DNA of 64,000 nt from NCBI GenBank assembly GCA_030442035.1, contig JAUJEA010000003.1, positions 124,001-188,000 of the forward strand. The letters are read 5' to 3'. The position numbers and the translations under genes were made by a program. The DNA is from Splendidivirga corallicola (GTDB lineage: Bacteria; Bacteroidota; Bacteroidia; Cytophagales; Cyclobacteriaceae). Shown one piece after another: positions 28,794 through 37,439 of this stretch. Every line of letters starts with the position of its first letter. The first letter of the stretch is position 1. Under the pieces are notes generated by a model. That model did not search any database, was not told where the DNA came from, and was given only the letters and a program-made list of their open reading frames with translations.

Positions 28794-29852
28794 CTAGGTC
28801 AATACCATTTTTAACATATCAATATAAATCTGAATACCTTCTTTTATTTCTGACAGATAGATATATTCATCAGCTGTGTGTGACCTGGCAGAATCACCCG
28901 GTCCCATTTTTAAGGACGGCACTCGTAATAACGCCTGATCGGAAAGTGTTACCGATCCAAATGTTTCTCTGTCCAGTTTCAATCCTGATTTTATCAACGG
29001 ATGCTCATTTGAAATAAAAGAAGGTCCTAGTCTGGTGGATCTGGGTTTTATTTCTGACGCGACGTTTTCTCTTATGATCGCCAATGTCTCTTCATTTGAA
29101 TAGGCATCTGTGGTACGCACATCCACAGTGAAATTACATGTATCAGGTACCACATTATGTTGACTTCCCGATTGTATTAATGTAGTGCTCATTTTAATCG
29201 GTCCCAGATAATCCGATTCCCTTTCAAAGTTGTAAGTCTTGAACCACTCAATATCTTTCATAGCCTTATAAATAGCATTTTCTCCTTCATCCCGGGCAGC
29301 GTGTCCACTCATTCCCTTAGCCATACAATCCAAAACCATTAAGCCTTTCTCGGCAATGGCCATTTGCATTTGTGTGGGCTCTCCTACAATGGCACAGTCA
29401 ATATCTCCCAGCGAAGGTAATATGGATGAGATCCCCTTACTACCTGATATTTCTTCCTCAGCTGTTGCGGCCAATATGAGGTTGTAATTCAAGTTTTCAA
29501 TTTCATTGAAATACAGGAAGGTCATAATCAATGATACCAGCGCACCTCCCGCATCATTGCTCCCCAATCCATAAAGCTTATCAGCCTTTATCAGGGAATC
29601 GAAAGGATCCAGGCTGTAGCCAGCGTTTGGCTTTACAGTGTCATGATGGGAATTAAGCAATATTGTTGGCTTATCAGACCGAAAATATTCATTCTTAACC
29701 CACACATTATTATGAAGCCTTTCGACCCTCAGGTTTCTGGATTGAAAAAAATCGCAGATCAAATCCGCCGTTCCATGCTCTTCACGCGATATTGACGGTA
29801 TGGCAATGAGTTGTTGCAATAAGGATATGGCTATGTCATGAGGTGCTGTCAT
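28794..29852 (-). CDS. argE: M20-family N-acyl-ornithine/citrulline deacylase (ArgE/DapE type)
   Basis: A zinc-dependent M20 amidohydrolase with LLNSHHDTVKP (His/Asp metal ligands), GSNDAGGALVSL, ATAEEEISGSKG (catalytic Glu pair), VGEPTQMQMAIAEKG and a late SDQAL segment. In this operon, with a transcarbamylase of the N-acyl-ornithine type, it should remove the acyl group from the acylated citrulline or ornithine rather than act in lysine synthesis. Length 352 fits. It starts seven bases after the argB stop. The acyl group (acetyl or succinyl) is not settled. Confidence 0.88.
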   Translation of the reverse strand: MTAPHDIAISLLQQLIAIPSISREEHGTADLICDFFQSRNLRVERLHNNVWVKNEYFRSDKPTILLNSHHDTVKPNAGYSLDPFDSLIKADKLYGLGSNDAGGALVSLIMTFLYFNEIENLNYNLILAATAEEEISGSKGISSILPSLGDIDCAIVGEPTQMQMAIAEKGLMVLDCMAKGMSGHAARDEGENAIYKAMKDIEWFKTYNFERESDYLGPIKMSTTLIQSGSQHNVVPDTCNFTVDVRTTDAYSNEETLAIIRENVASEIKPRSTRLGPSFISNEHPLIKSGLKLDRETFGSVTLSDQALLRVPSLKMGPGDSARSHTADEYIYLSEIKEGIQIYIDMLKMVLT

Positions 29853-29859
29853 ACTGATC

Positions 29860-30633
29860 TTAATCCAGGCTTAAGATAGTCCCTTTTCTTTCTTTGGAAA
29901 TACCCGATGCCCCTACAAAAACTGAGCTTACCCCCTCCTTAAGCGCTGTAAAAGCATTATCAAGTTTGGGTATCATCCCTGAGGAAATAGTTCCGTCTTT
30001 CTTGAGCTTCTCATAGGTACTTAAATTGATATTGTCAATTACAGAATTATCATCATCCGGTTTATGCAAAACCCCTCCCTTTTCAAAAAGATAAATGAGA
30101 TCCACTGAAAAATGGGCAGATAGTGAAGCAGCCAGCGCCGAAGCTATGGTGTCAGCATTGGTGTTTAATAAATCACCTTTTCCATTGTGCGTCAATGCAC
30201 AAAATACTGGTACTACATTAGAATTCATCAGGTTCAATAGTGCCTCACCATTTACTTCATCTATATCTCCTACAAAACCATAATCGATATTAGTGACTAT
30301 TCTTCTGTGAGACCTGATCATATCCAAATCTGCACCTGTTAGGCCCAGGGCATTATCCCCAAAAGATTGTAAGTATGCAACAATGGATTTATTGATAAAT
30401 CCCGCATAGACCATGGTAACAATTTTCAAACTTTCCTTATCAGTTATCCTTCTCCCTTCATGGAGTTTTGGAACAATGCCGAGCTGGGTACTTAAAGCCG
30501 ATGCCAGTTTGCCTCCACCATGGATCAAAATCTTCTTATCATTCAGGTTTGAAAAATCCTGAAGTATATCTTTTAGTTTTTGATCATCATCAATCAGGTT
30601 ACCTCCTATTTTGACAATTTTCAATTTTTCCAT
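29860..30633 (-). CDS. argB: acetylglutamate kinase
   Basis: An amino-acid kinase of 257 residues with the N-terminal glycine loop VKIGGNLIDD, LIHGGGKLASAL, LHEGRRITDKE and the C-terminal GTISSGMIPKLDNAFTALKEGV. It phosphorylates the N-acylated glutamate. The C-terminus lacks the N-terminal helix extension of arginine-inhibited hexameric NAGKs. It overlaps the end of the transcarbamylase gene by 13 bases. Confidence 0.93.
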   Translation of the reverse strand: MEKLKIVKIGGNLIDDDQKLKDILQDFSNLNDKKILIHGGGKLASALSTQLGIVPKLHEGRRITDKESLKIVTMVYAGFINKSIVAYLQSFGDNALGLTGADLDMIRSHRRIVTNIDYGFVGDIDEVNGEALLNLMNSNVVPVFCALTHNGKGDLLNTNADTIASALAASLSAHFSVDLIYLFEKGGVLHKPDDDNSVIDNINLSTYEKLKKDGTISSGMIPKLDNAFTALKEGVSSVFVGASGISKERKGTILSLD

Positions 30634-31577
30634 TCCAATATCTTTTTTAGAACAACCTGTGCGGCAAAAATGCGATTACGTGCCTGTTCAAGCACTAACG
30701 AGTTCTCATGATCAATTACTGCATCACTTACTATCATATTCCTTCTAACAGGCAGACAGTGCATAAACCTGGCCTGATTGGTCAAATTCATTTTTTCTTC
30801 GGTGATCGTCCAATTATTATCCTTTAATAGAATTTTACCATAATCCTGATAAGCCGACCAGTTTTTCGCATATATAAAATCCGCCCCTTCAAATGCTTCC
30901 TGCTGACAGGTTACAACTGAAACATCCTGCACAAATTCATCGGCCAATTCGTATCCTTCCGGATGTGTGACTACAAGCTCCGCATCAGAATTCTTCACCC
31001 ACTCTACAAATGAATTGGCGACGGCTTGTGGCAAAGCCCTTGGATGCGGAGCCCAGCTAAGTACCACTTTTGGTCGCTTGATTTTCTTATGCTCCTCAAT
31101 GGTGATAAGGTCCGCCAGGGATTGCAAGGGATGACGAATGGCACTTTCAAGATTCACAATAGGCACTTTGGCGAATTGCATGAACTTTGAAAGCACATCT
31201 TCTCTATAATCTTTTCCCCTGTCTGTAAGGCTTGCAAAGGTTCTGATGCCAATGATATCGCAGTATTGAGAAATTACAGCTGCAGCCTCTCTGACATGCT
31301 CCTGGGTATTCCCGTCCATCACTGTTCCATCTTGAAATTCCAGCTGCCAGGACTCACTGTTCATATTCATACTAATGACATCCATTCCAAGATTTTGGGC
31401 AGCTCTTTGTGTACTCAACCTTGTTCTAAGACTTTGGTTAAAAAAAATAAGCCCTAACGTCTTATGCTTGCCCAAATCATCAAACTGAAAAGGTTGCTTT
31501 TTAAGTTTGATTGCCTCTTGGACAAGTGACTCAACATCCTTATCAGGAACATCTTCAACCTGGATGAACTGCTTCAT
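30621..31577 (-). CDS. argF': N-acyl-L-ornithine carbamoyltransferase (SOTCase/AOTCase type)
   Basis: The carbamoyl-phosphate motif FFNQSLRTRLSTQ and the late HCLPVRRNM place it in the transcarbamylase family. Overall length (318) and sequence (DLITIEEHK, WAPHPRALPQAV, FIYAKNWSAY) follow the Bacteroides N-succinylornithine enzyme. The residue known to set acyl preference (Glu92 in the acetyl enzyme of Xanthomonas, Pro90 in the succinyl enzyme of B. fragilis) is Gln92 here (MDGNTQEH). This makes the acyl group uncertain. It overlaps argD and argB, so translation is coupled. Confidence 0.9.
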   Translation of the reverse strand: MKQFIQVEDVPDKDVESLVQEAIKLKKQPFQFDDLGKHKTLGLIFFNQSLRTRLSTQRAAQNLGMDVISMNMNSESWQLEFQDGTVMDGNTQEHVREAAAVISQYCDIIGIRTFASLTDRGKDYREDVLSKFMQFAKVPIVNLESAIRHPLQSLADLITIEEHKKIKRPKVVLSWAPHPRALPQAVANSFVEWVKNSDAELVVTHPEGYELADEFVQDVSVVTCQQEAFEGADFIYAKNWSAYQDYGKILLKDNNWTITEEKMNLTNQARFMHCLPVRRNMIVSDAVIDHENSLVLEQARNRIFAAQVVLKKILEWKN

Positions 31578-32715
31578 TATTACTGCTTTTAATCAAAACG
31601 GATTTTAAACTATTTACAAACTGATCAACTTCTTGTCGCTTGATGTTAAGCGGAGGAAGGATTCTGAGCACATTAGGATCGGAGGAAACACCAGTAAAAA
31701 TATGCTTCTCCTGAAGCAATTTATTACGAAGCGGTTTAATGGGGAAATCAAATTCCAATCCGATCATCAGTCCCTTTCCCCTTACTTCCTTGATCTCAGG
31801 AACTGATTGCAATGCCTCCTTAATTTGCTCTCCAATAGAAAATGTATTTTGGATCAGCTCTTCTTCTTTGATGGTATCAAGGACAGCTATCCCTGCAGCA
31901 CAGGCCAGGTGATTTCCCCCAAAGGTTGTTCCCAAAAGGCCGAACTTTGCTTCAATGTCAGGGCTAATCAATACGCCACCGATTGGAAATCCGTTACCCA
32001 TACCTTTGGCAACGGTTATCAGATCCGGTTGAATGTTGGCATACTGGTGAGCAAAAAATTTCCCGGTCCTGCCATAACCAGATTGAATCTCGTCCAGAAC
32101 CAAAAGTACCTTATTATCCTTGCATAGTTGCTCAAGATCTTTCAGAAATTGCTGTGAAGGCTCTACAATTCCTCCTATACCCTGCATCCCTTCAATAATT
32201 AACGCACAGACATCTCCCTCATCAATTGCTTTTGAAACACCCTCTATATCATTTAAATCAACCAGGATCGTGTTATGCTGAGCATTAATGGGTGCAATTA
32301 TTTTGGGATTATCCGTAATCGAAACTGCTGCAGAGGTTCTTCCGTGAAAACCATTTTTGAATGCAATTACTTTTTTACTTCCAGTATGAAAGGAGGCTAG
32401 TTTTAAGGCATTTTCGTTAGCTTCAGCCCCGGAATTACAAAGGAAAAGTTGGTAATCCGGATATCCGGATATCTCTCCTAACTTCTGAGCTAATTCGACT
32501 TGCAGTGGATTCTGAACAGAGTTTGAATAAAACCCAATAAGCTCCAACTGCTCATTGACCTTTTTGACATAATTGGGATGCCCGTGTCCAATGGATATCA
32601 CCGCATGCCCACCGTATAAATCAAGGTATTTGGTTCCCTTTCTATCCCATAAATAACTCCCTTTTGCATGAGTGATCTCAATATCAAATAAGGGATATAC
32701 ATCAAATAAATTCAT
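31555..32715 (-). CDS. argD: N-acetyl(or succinyl)ornithine aminotransferase
   Basis: A class III PLP aminotransferase of 386 residues. It has LVLDEIQSGYGRTGKFFAHQ, the PLP lysine in ITVAKGMGNGFPIGGV and TFGGNHLACAAG, typical of ArgD/RocD. Context within the arginine operon fixes the role as conversion of N-acylglutamate semialdehyde to N-acylornithine. It lies 11 bases downstream of argC and overlaps the transcarbamylase start by 23 bases. Confidence 0.93.
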   Translation of the reverse strand: MNLFDVYPLFDIEITHAKGSYLWDRKGTKYLDLYGGHAVISIGHGHPNYVKKVNEQLELIGFYSNSVQNPLQVELAQKLGEISGYPDYQLFLCNSGAEANENALKLASFHTGSKKVIAFKNGFHGRTSAAVSITDNPKIIAPINAQHNTILVDLNDIEGVSKAIDEGDVCALIIEGMQGIGGIVEPSQQFLKDLEQLCKDNKVLLVLDEIQSGYGRTGKFFAHQYANIQPDLITVAKGMGNGFPIGGVLISPDIEAKFGLLGTTFGGNHLACAAGIAVLDTIKEEELIQNTFSIGEQIKEALQSVPEIKEVRGKGLMIGLEFDFPIKPLRNKLLQEKHIFTGVSSDPNVLRILPPLNIKRQEVDQFVNSLKSVLIKSSNNEAVHPG

Positions 32716-32726
32716 AATTTTATTAA

Positions 32727-33704
32727 CTAATAAAGAATGGGTTTTAACTGGAGCCCGTGATTCTCTTTCAATCCAAAAAGCAGATTCATATTGTGAACCG
32801 CCTGCCCTGAAGCTCCTTTTACGAGATTATCAATAATACTAGTGATCAGTACTTTGTCACCATGTTTCTCCAGATGAAGAAGGCATTTATTCGTATTGAC
32901 AATCTGTTTAAGGTGTATTGGCTGTTCGGAAATATGTGTGAAGACTGTATCATCATAGAATGATTTATAGAGCTCTGTAAGTTGATTTAGAGATAAATCT
33001 GTTTTAGTATAAACCGTTGAAAATATACCTCTTGTGAAGTTCCCCCGTACAGGTACAAAGTTGATGGCATGATCAAAACCCGGTTGCTCGGTAGTTACCG
33101 TCTCACCAATCTCCAATAAGTGTTGATGCGTAAAGGCTTTATAAACGGAAACATTGTTGTTTCTCCAGCTGAAATGTGTAGTAGCACTCAGAGATTGTCC
33201 CGCACCGGTAGATCCCGTAATTGCATGAACATGCAGGTCATCATTGAGCAACTTTGCATCGGCCAAAGGCAAAATAGCCAACTGTATCGCTGTGGCAAAA
33301 CAACCGGGATTTGCAATGTTACCAGCAGTACTTATGGCATCTTTTTGAAATTCCGGCAACCCATAAATGAATTTCCGATCCTGAAACTGTGAATTTTCTG
33401 CCAGGCGAAAATCATGACTCAAATCAATTATTTTAACCGCAGAAGAAATCGATCCGTTTTCCAGAAATGCTTTTGATTTTCCATGGCCTAGGCACAGAAA
33501 CATCAGATCTACGTTCTGATTAATCTCTGAAGTAAACATCAGATCTGTCTCACCGTACAAGTCGTGGTGAATTTCATGAACGGGTTTGCCCGCACTACTC
33601 GTGCTATAAACAAAATCAATCTCGGCTTCCGGATGATTACCAAGCACACGTATGAGTTCACCAGCTGTATAACCAGCCCCTCCAATTATTCCGATCTTAA
33701 TCAT
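32727..33704 (-). CDS. argC: N-acetyl-gamma-glutamyl-phosphate reductase
   Basis: An NADP-dependent reductase with the dinucleotide motif GIIGGAGYTAGELIRVL and the catalytic Cys in IANPGCFATAIQLAI. The C-terminal catalytic His lies in VPVRGNFTRGIFSTVY or nearby. At 325 residues it is the long ArgC type. The stop of argG overlaps its start by four bases. Confidence 0.94.
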   Translation of the reverse strand: MIKIGIIGGAGYTAGELIRVLGNHPEAEIDFVYSTSSAGKPVHEIHHDLYGETDLMFTSEINQNVDLMFLCLGHGKSKAFLENGSISSAVKIIDLSHDFRLAENSQFQDRKFIYGLPEFQKDAISTAGNIANPGCFATAIQLAILPLADAKLLNDDLHVHAITGSTGAGQSLSATTHFSWRNNNVSVYKAFTHQHLLEIGETVTTEQPGFDHAINFVPVRGNFTRGIFSTVYTKTDLSLNQLTELYKSFYDDTVFTHISEQPIHLKQIVNTNKCLLHLEKHGDKVLITSIIDNLVKGASGQAVHNMNLLFGLKENHGLQLKPILY

Positions 33705-34897
33705 AAGTCACTATGATTAGTAAGGTGATAGATTTTTGATTGGTTAGCCAGAATTTTGGTAAATCCCTTGACATCTTCACCAGTCCAGGCATTGTTCATT
33801 TCACCGTAATGCCCAAATTCGGGGTTCATAAGATCGTGCTCCGAGCTGATCCCCAATATTCTGAACTGATAGGGCGAAAGCTGCACAGTTACATCTCCCT
33901 CAACGTTTTTTTGAGAATCTTCCATGAACTTCTCAATATTCCGCATCACGGGATCGAGGTACTGACCTTCGTGCAAAAGCATTCCATACCAGTTGGCTAA
34001 TTGGTCCTTCCAATAGAGCTGCCATTTGGTAAGGCAATGTTTTTCAAGTGTATGATGAGCTTTGATAATAATGAGTGGGGCAGCTGCTTCAAAACCAACC
34101 CGCCCCTTTGTTCCAATGATAGTATCACCTGTGTGAATGTCCTGACCAACAGCATATTGACTGGCAATTTTTTCTAACTCCTGAATGGCCTTAACTGGTT
34201 TGAATATTTGATCATCAATAGCAATGAGTTCACCGCTTTGAAATGTCAGCTTCAGATCCTTAGGCTCTGTTTGAATCGGTTGGCTAGGGAAAGCTGCTGC
34301 GGGTAAGGGTTGATCCGAAGTTAAGGTTTCAACACCACCAACACTTGTCCCCCATAGACCTTTGTTAATAGAATACTGCGCTTGCTCCCATGGAAGATGA
34401 ACCCCATATTTTTTGAGGTATTCAATCTCCTCTTTTCTTGAAAGTTTTTGATCCCGGATTGGGGTAAGAATTTCCATATCCGGGGCCATAATATTGAAAA
34501 TCAAATCAAACCGGACCTGATCATTACCTGCACCGGTGCTTCCGTGTGCCAAATATTTAGCACCGATTTCCTTGGCAAAGTTGACTACCTCCATTGCCTG
34601 AAATGCTCTTTCCGCACTTACAGATAGCGGATATGTATTGTTTTTCAATACATTTCCAAAGATCAAATACTTAATTGCCTTCTGATAGAAGTTTTTAACT
34701 TCATCGACTGACCGATGTTCTTTTACTCCCAGTTGATAGGCTCTTTCTTCTATTTCTTCCAGCTCAGCAAGATCGAAGCCGCCGGTATTCACTACAACAG
34801 AGTATACATCCAGCTTTAATTCATTTTTTAGATATTTTATGCAATAGGAGGTATCCAGTCCCCCACTAAATGCCAATACAACTTTATCTTTTTTCAT
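33701..34897 (-). CDS. argG: argininosuccinate synthase
   Basis: Joins citrulline and aspartate at the cost of ATP. The N-terminal PP-loop is AFSGGLDTSYCI and the citrulline/ATP segments include HGSTGAGNDQVRFD and TPIRDQKLSRKEEIEYLKKYG. The length is 398. It is the second gene of the operon, about 90 bases downstream of the GNAT gene. The intervening gap holds no recognisable structure. Confidence 0.95.
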   Translation of the reverse strand: MKKDKVVLAFSGGLDTSYCIKYLKNELKLDVYSVVVNTGGFDLAELEEIEERAYQLGVKEHRSVDEVKNFYQKAIKYLIFGNVLKNNTYPLSVSAERAFQAMEVVNFAKEIGAKYLAHGSTGAGNDQVRFDLIFNIMAPDMEILTPIRDQKLSRKEEIEYLKKYGVHLPWEQAQYSINKGLWGTSVGGVETLTSDQPLPAAAFPSQPIQTEPKDLKLTFQSGELIAIDDQIFKPVKAIQELEKIASQYAVGQDIHTGDTIIGTKGRVGFEAAAPLIIIKAHHTLEKHCLTKWQLYWKDQLANWYGMLLHEGQYLDPVMRNIEKFMEDSQKNVEGDVTVQLSPYQFRILGISSEHDLMNPEFGHYGEMNNAWTGEDVKGFTKILANQSKIYHLTNHSDL

Positions 34898-34986
34898 GTG
34901 CTTATATTTTATAATCCATTGAAGTCTTGAGTGCTAAATTGATGCATGTTTTAGGTGTCTCATTTCAACCCATATAATGTCCTCAG

Positions 34987-35631
34987 CTACACTTTCACAG
35001 CTTTTCTTTTCATTCCGGTTTTCATCCTACGAAAGAATTTCTTGACCTTTTGAAGCTTCCGGATTTTCGCTGTTGACGTAGATGTTTCAATCAAGGCGGG
35101 TTTTGCTTCACCATCATATAACATCCCCGTACATAAACAATGTTTTCTTTCTGTTCTAGTGAGAATATCATAGTTTTTACAGCTCTTACATCCTTTCCAA
35201 AATTGTTCATCAGTAGTAAGCTCAGAAAAAGTTACGGGTCGGTAGCCTAACGCAGAGTTGATCTTCATCACTGCTAAACTTGTTGTTATCCCAAAAATCT
35301 TGGCCTTTGGATATTTCTTCTGGGATAATCGGAAAATCTTGATCTTTATTTTTTTGGCAAGGCCGGTGTTTCTGAAATCAGGATGCACTATGAGTCCGGA
35401 GTTAGCCACATATTTGCCATGGCTCCAGGTTTCAATGTAGCAAAATCCAACAATTTCATTTTTGCGGAGCGCTATAACGGCTTTTCCTTCCTTCATTTTT
35501 TGTTGAAGGTAATGAACCGATCTTTTCGCAATTCCTGTACCCCGAACCTTGGAGGCTTCCTCCATAAGGCTACTTATCTTTACTGCATGAGGCATGTGCT
35601 CTTCACGCGCAACTATTACTTCAACTTCCAT
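34987..35631 (-). CDS. GNAT-family N-acetyltransferase, candidate N-acylglutamate synthase
   Basis: The first structural gene of the arginine operon. A GNAT domain (about residues 4-135, with SGLIVHPDFRNTGLAKKIKIKIF as the acyl-CoA loop) is followed by a cysteine cluster C148-x2-C151...H164-C165-x-C167 that may bind zinc, and then a very basic tail (KKFFRRMKTGMKRKAVKV). Position suggests that it supplies the N-acylglutamate needed by ArgB, taking the place of a classical ArgA. The acyl donor is unknown. The Cys cluster and basic tail are unusual for simple acetyltransferases. Confidence 0.75.
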   Translation of the reverse strand: MEVEVIVAREEHMPHAVKISSLMEEASKVRGTGIAKRSVHYLQQKMKEGKAVIALRKNEIVGFCYIETWSHGKYVANSGLIVHPDFRNTGLAKKIKIKIFRLSQKKYPKAKIFGITTSLAVMKINSALGYRPVTFSELTTDEQFWKGCKSCKNYDILTRTERKHCLCTGMLYDGEAKPALIETSTSTAKIRKLQKVKKFFRRMKTGMKRKAVKV

Positions 35632-35698
35632 AATTTTAAAATGGACCTAATTGAATATCAGATTTGACTATGGTTTGAAAAAGGGAATATGTTGTATG

Positions 35699-35724
35699 GA
35701 AAAATGCAGAGCACATAGCTCCGC
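35699..35724 (-). terminator. attenuator terminator of the arg operon
   Basis: On the minus strand GCGGAGC-TATGT-GCTCTGC (seven pairs with one G-U, five-base loop) is followed by A and five U residues. It lies 11 bases after the stop of the arginine-rich leader frame and about 70 bases before the first structural gene, the position of a transcription attenuator. Confidence 0.8.
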
Positions 35725-35734
35725 TAAGAAATGA

Positions 35735-35836
35735 TTAGACCCCCCAGGGCCTCCTTATCCTAATCCTAAATACAGGAGTGGTTGGCGCCAAAGAATAAGC
35801 GCTTCCTGTTGTACGATATGTATTAGAATTAGTCAT
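35735..35836 (-). CDS. arginine-rich leader peptide of the arg operon
   Basis: A 33-codon frame runs from ATG at 35836 to TAA at 35735. It begins MTNSNTYRTTGSAYSL and ends FRIRIRRPWGV, with four Arg codons (R24, R26, R28, R29), all AGG, within six positions near the stop. An intrinsic terminator follows after 11 bases. This is the expected layout for ribosome-mediated attenuation: when charged tRNA-Arg is scarce the ribosome stalls at the AGG cluster and changes the downstream RNA fold. The alternative antiterminator fold was not worked out in detail. Confidence 0.75.
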   Translation of the reverse strand: MTNSNTYRTTGSAYSLAPTTPVFRIRIRRPWGV

Positions 35837-35845
35837 TGCGAATTA

Positions 35846-35853
35846 CAAAGCTA
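35846..35853 (-). promoter_or_regulatory. -7 element of the arg operon promoter
   Basis: A perfect Bacteroidota -7 box TAGCTTTG on the minus strand ends 10 bases before the leader-peptide ATG, giving a very short untranslated leader. No good TTTG is seen at the -33 distance. Confidence 0.5.
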
Positions 35854-35932
35854 GACAAATATTTTCTTTCGAAAAAATATTTTAAAAAAATGTATGAATA
35901 TTTTTAGTCTAGTGCACCAAATAATGTGCCAG

Positions 35933-35977
35933 TCTGCGAATTTACTATTCGATCCAATTTCATAGCAAATTCGCAGA
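35933..35977 (-). terminator. inverted repeat after kbl, probable terminator
   Basis: TCTGCGAATTT (35933-35943) and AAATTCGCAGA (35967-35977) form a perfect 11-pair stem with a 23-base loop that has an internal CTAT/ATAG pairing. It lies 21 bases beyond the kbl stop. A second small hairpin (GGCAC...GTGC) follows; the U-run is weak. Confidence 0.55.
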
Positions 35978-35997
35978 TCAGCCTATCATTCACTTGG

Positions 35998-37188
35998 TTA
36001 TTTCAATACATCCAGCTCCTGGCCAACTTCGGTAAAAGCGGCAATGGCTTTATCAAGATGCTCTTTTTCATGAACAGCTGAAATCTGAACCCTGATTCTG
36101 GCCTGACCCTTTGGCACCACAGGATAATAGAAGCCAATCACATAAATTCCTCTTTCCAAAAGTTTCTCAGCCATTTTTTGTGAGAGCACTGCATCATATA
36201 GCATGATTGGAACAATCGGATGTTCACCAGGTTTAATATCAAAGCCTGCTACGGTCATCTTCTCTCTGAAGTACTTTGTATTATTTTCCAGCTTATCTCT
36301 TAATTCGGTAGTTTCGGTAAGCATGTCCAAAACAGCAATTGAAGCACCTGTAATAGATGGTGCAAGTGTATTGGAAAACAGATAGGGCCTGGATCGCTGC
36401 CTTAGCATATCAATGATCTCCCTTCTCCCCGAGGTGAAACCACCGGATGCTCCGCCCAGAGCTTTTCCAAGTGTACCGGTAATGATGTCCACTCTTCCCA
36501 TTACACCACAATATTCATGAACTCCTCGACCTGTTTTGCCCATAAACCCTGTTGAGTGACACTCATCCGACATAACCAAAGCATTATATTTATCTGCCAA
36601 ATCACAGATTTTATCTAATTGTGCAATGGTTCCGTCCATAGAAAAAACACCATCAGTGACAATGATCTTTTGTTTAGCGGAAGAGGCATTCTTTAATTGC
36701 TCTTCAAGATCATCCATATCATTGTGCTTGTATCTGAAACGCTGAGCTTTACACAGTCTGACACCATCAATAATAGAAGCGTGGTTCAAAGTATCGGAAA
36801 TGATGGCATCTTCCGGTCCCAAAATAGGCTCAAAAACTCCTCCGTTTGCATCAAAAGCAGCGGCATAGAGAATGGTGTCCTCCATACCCAGGAATTCTGA
36901 GATCTTTCGTTCCAATTGCTTGTGTATATCTTGCGTCCCGCAAATGAATCTCACCGATGACATTCCGAAACCATGTGTATCAATCGCCTTTTTGGCCGCT
37001 TCGATTACCTTTGGGTGCGATGAAAGGCCCAGATAATTATTTGCACAAAAATTAATCACCTCCTTTCCATCGGCAGTTTTTATATCTGCTCCTTGGGGTG
37101 TTGTAATGATTCTTTCGTGCTTAAACAGACCAGCTTCTTCAATGGCTTGAAGCTCCTTCTCTAAAACGGGCTTGAGGGTTTGATACAT
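35998..37188 (-). CDS. kbl: 2-amino-3-ketobutyrate CoA ligase (glycine C-acetyltransferase)
   Basis: A PLP-dependent alpha-oxoamine synthase of 396 residues. It has [55 protein letters not shown] and the PLP lysine in [15 protein letters not shown]. It cleaves 2-amino-3-ketobutyrate with CoA to glycine and acetyl-CoA, the second step of threonine breakdown. The divergent neighbour encodes the matching threonine dehydrogenase, which supports Kbl over 8-amino-7-oxononanoate synthase. Confidence 0.93.
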   Translation of the reverse strand: MYQTLKPVLEKELQAIEEAGLFKHERIITTPQGADIKTADGKEVINFCANNYLGLSSHPKVIEAAKKAIDTHGFGMSSVRFICGTQDIHKQLERKISEFLGMEDTILYAAAFDANGGVFEPILGPEDAIISDTLNHASIIDGVRLCKAQRFRYKHNDMDDLEEQLKNASSAKQKIIVTDGVFSMDGTIAQLDKICDLADKYNALVMSDECHSTGFMGKTGRGVHEYCGVMGRVDIITGTLGKALGGASGGFTSGRREIIDMLRQRSRPYLFSNTLAPSITGASIAVLDMLTETTELRDKLENNTKYFREKMTVAGFDIKPGEHPIVPIMLYDAVLSQKMAEKLLERGIYVIGFYYPVVPKGQARIRVQISAVHEKEHLDKAIAAFTEVGQELDVLK

Positions 37189-37226
37189 AATTTCTTGGTT
37201 TATAAATAGTCTTTTTTCTTGTTCCG

Positions 37227-37234
37227 CAAATATA
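37227..37234 (-). promoter_or_regulatory. -7 element of the kbl promoter
   Basis: A perfect -7 box TATATTTG on the minus strand, ending 39 bases before the kbl start. The -33 element is not clear. Confidence 0.45.
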
Positions 37235-37381
37235 AAAAAATCTGATCTCGCTTTACATGGGATGGGTACTACTTAACCAAACCAATTTGATAAGATTATT
37301 AAGTGCATCAAAAAAGTAAGGAGAAAGGTTGATTCATGAAACCTACTTAAAACAAGAATTCTTCAGCTTAATTTTTTATAG

Positions 37382-37413
37382 TTTGCAGCAGGTTGATTCA
37401 TTTTGTATTTTCG
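37382..37413 (+). promoter_or_regulatory. promoter of the threonine dehydrogenase gene
   Basis: TTTG (37382-37385), a 20-base spacer and TATTTTCG (37406-37413, one mismatch to TAnnTTTG) give a good Bacteroidota promoter, 26 bases before the start codon. Confidence 0.6.
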
Positions 37414-37439
37414 CGCTCGCATTCTAAAAAAGTCATTCT

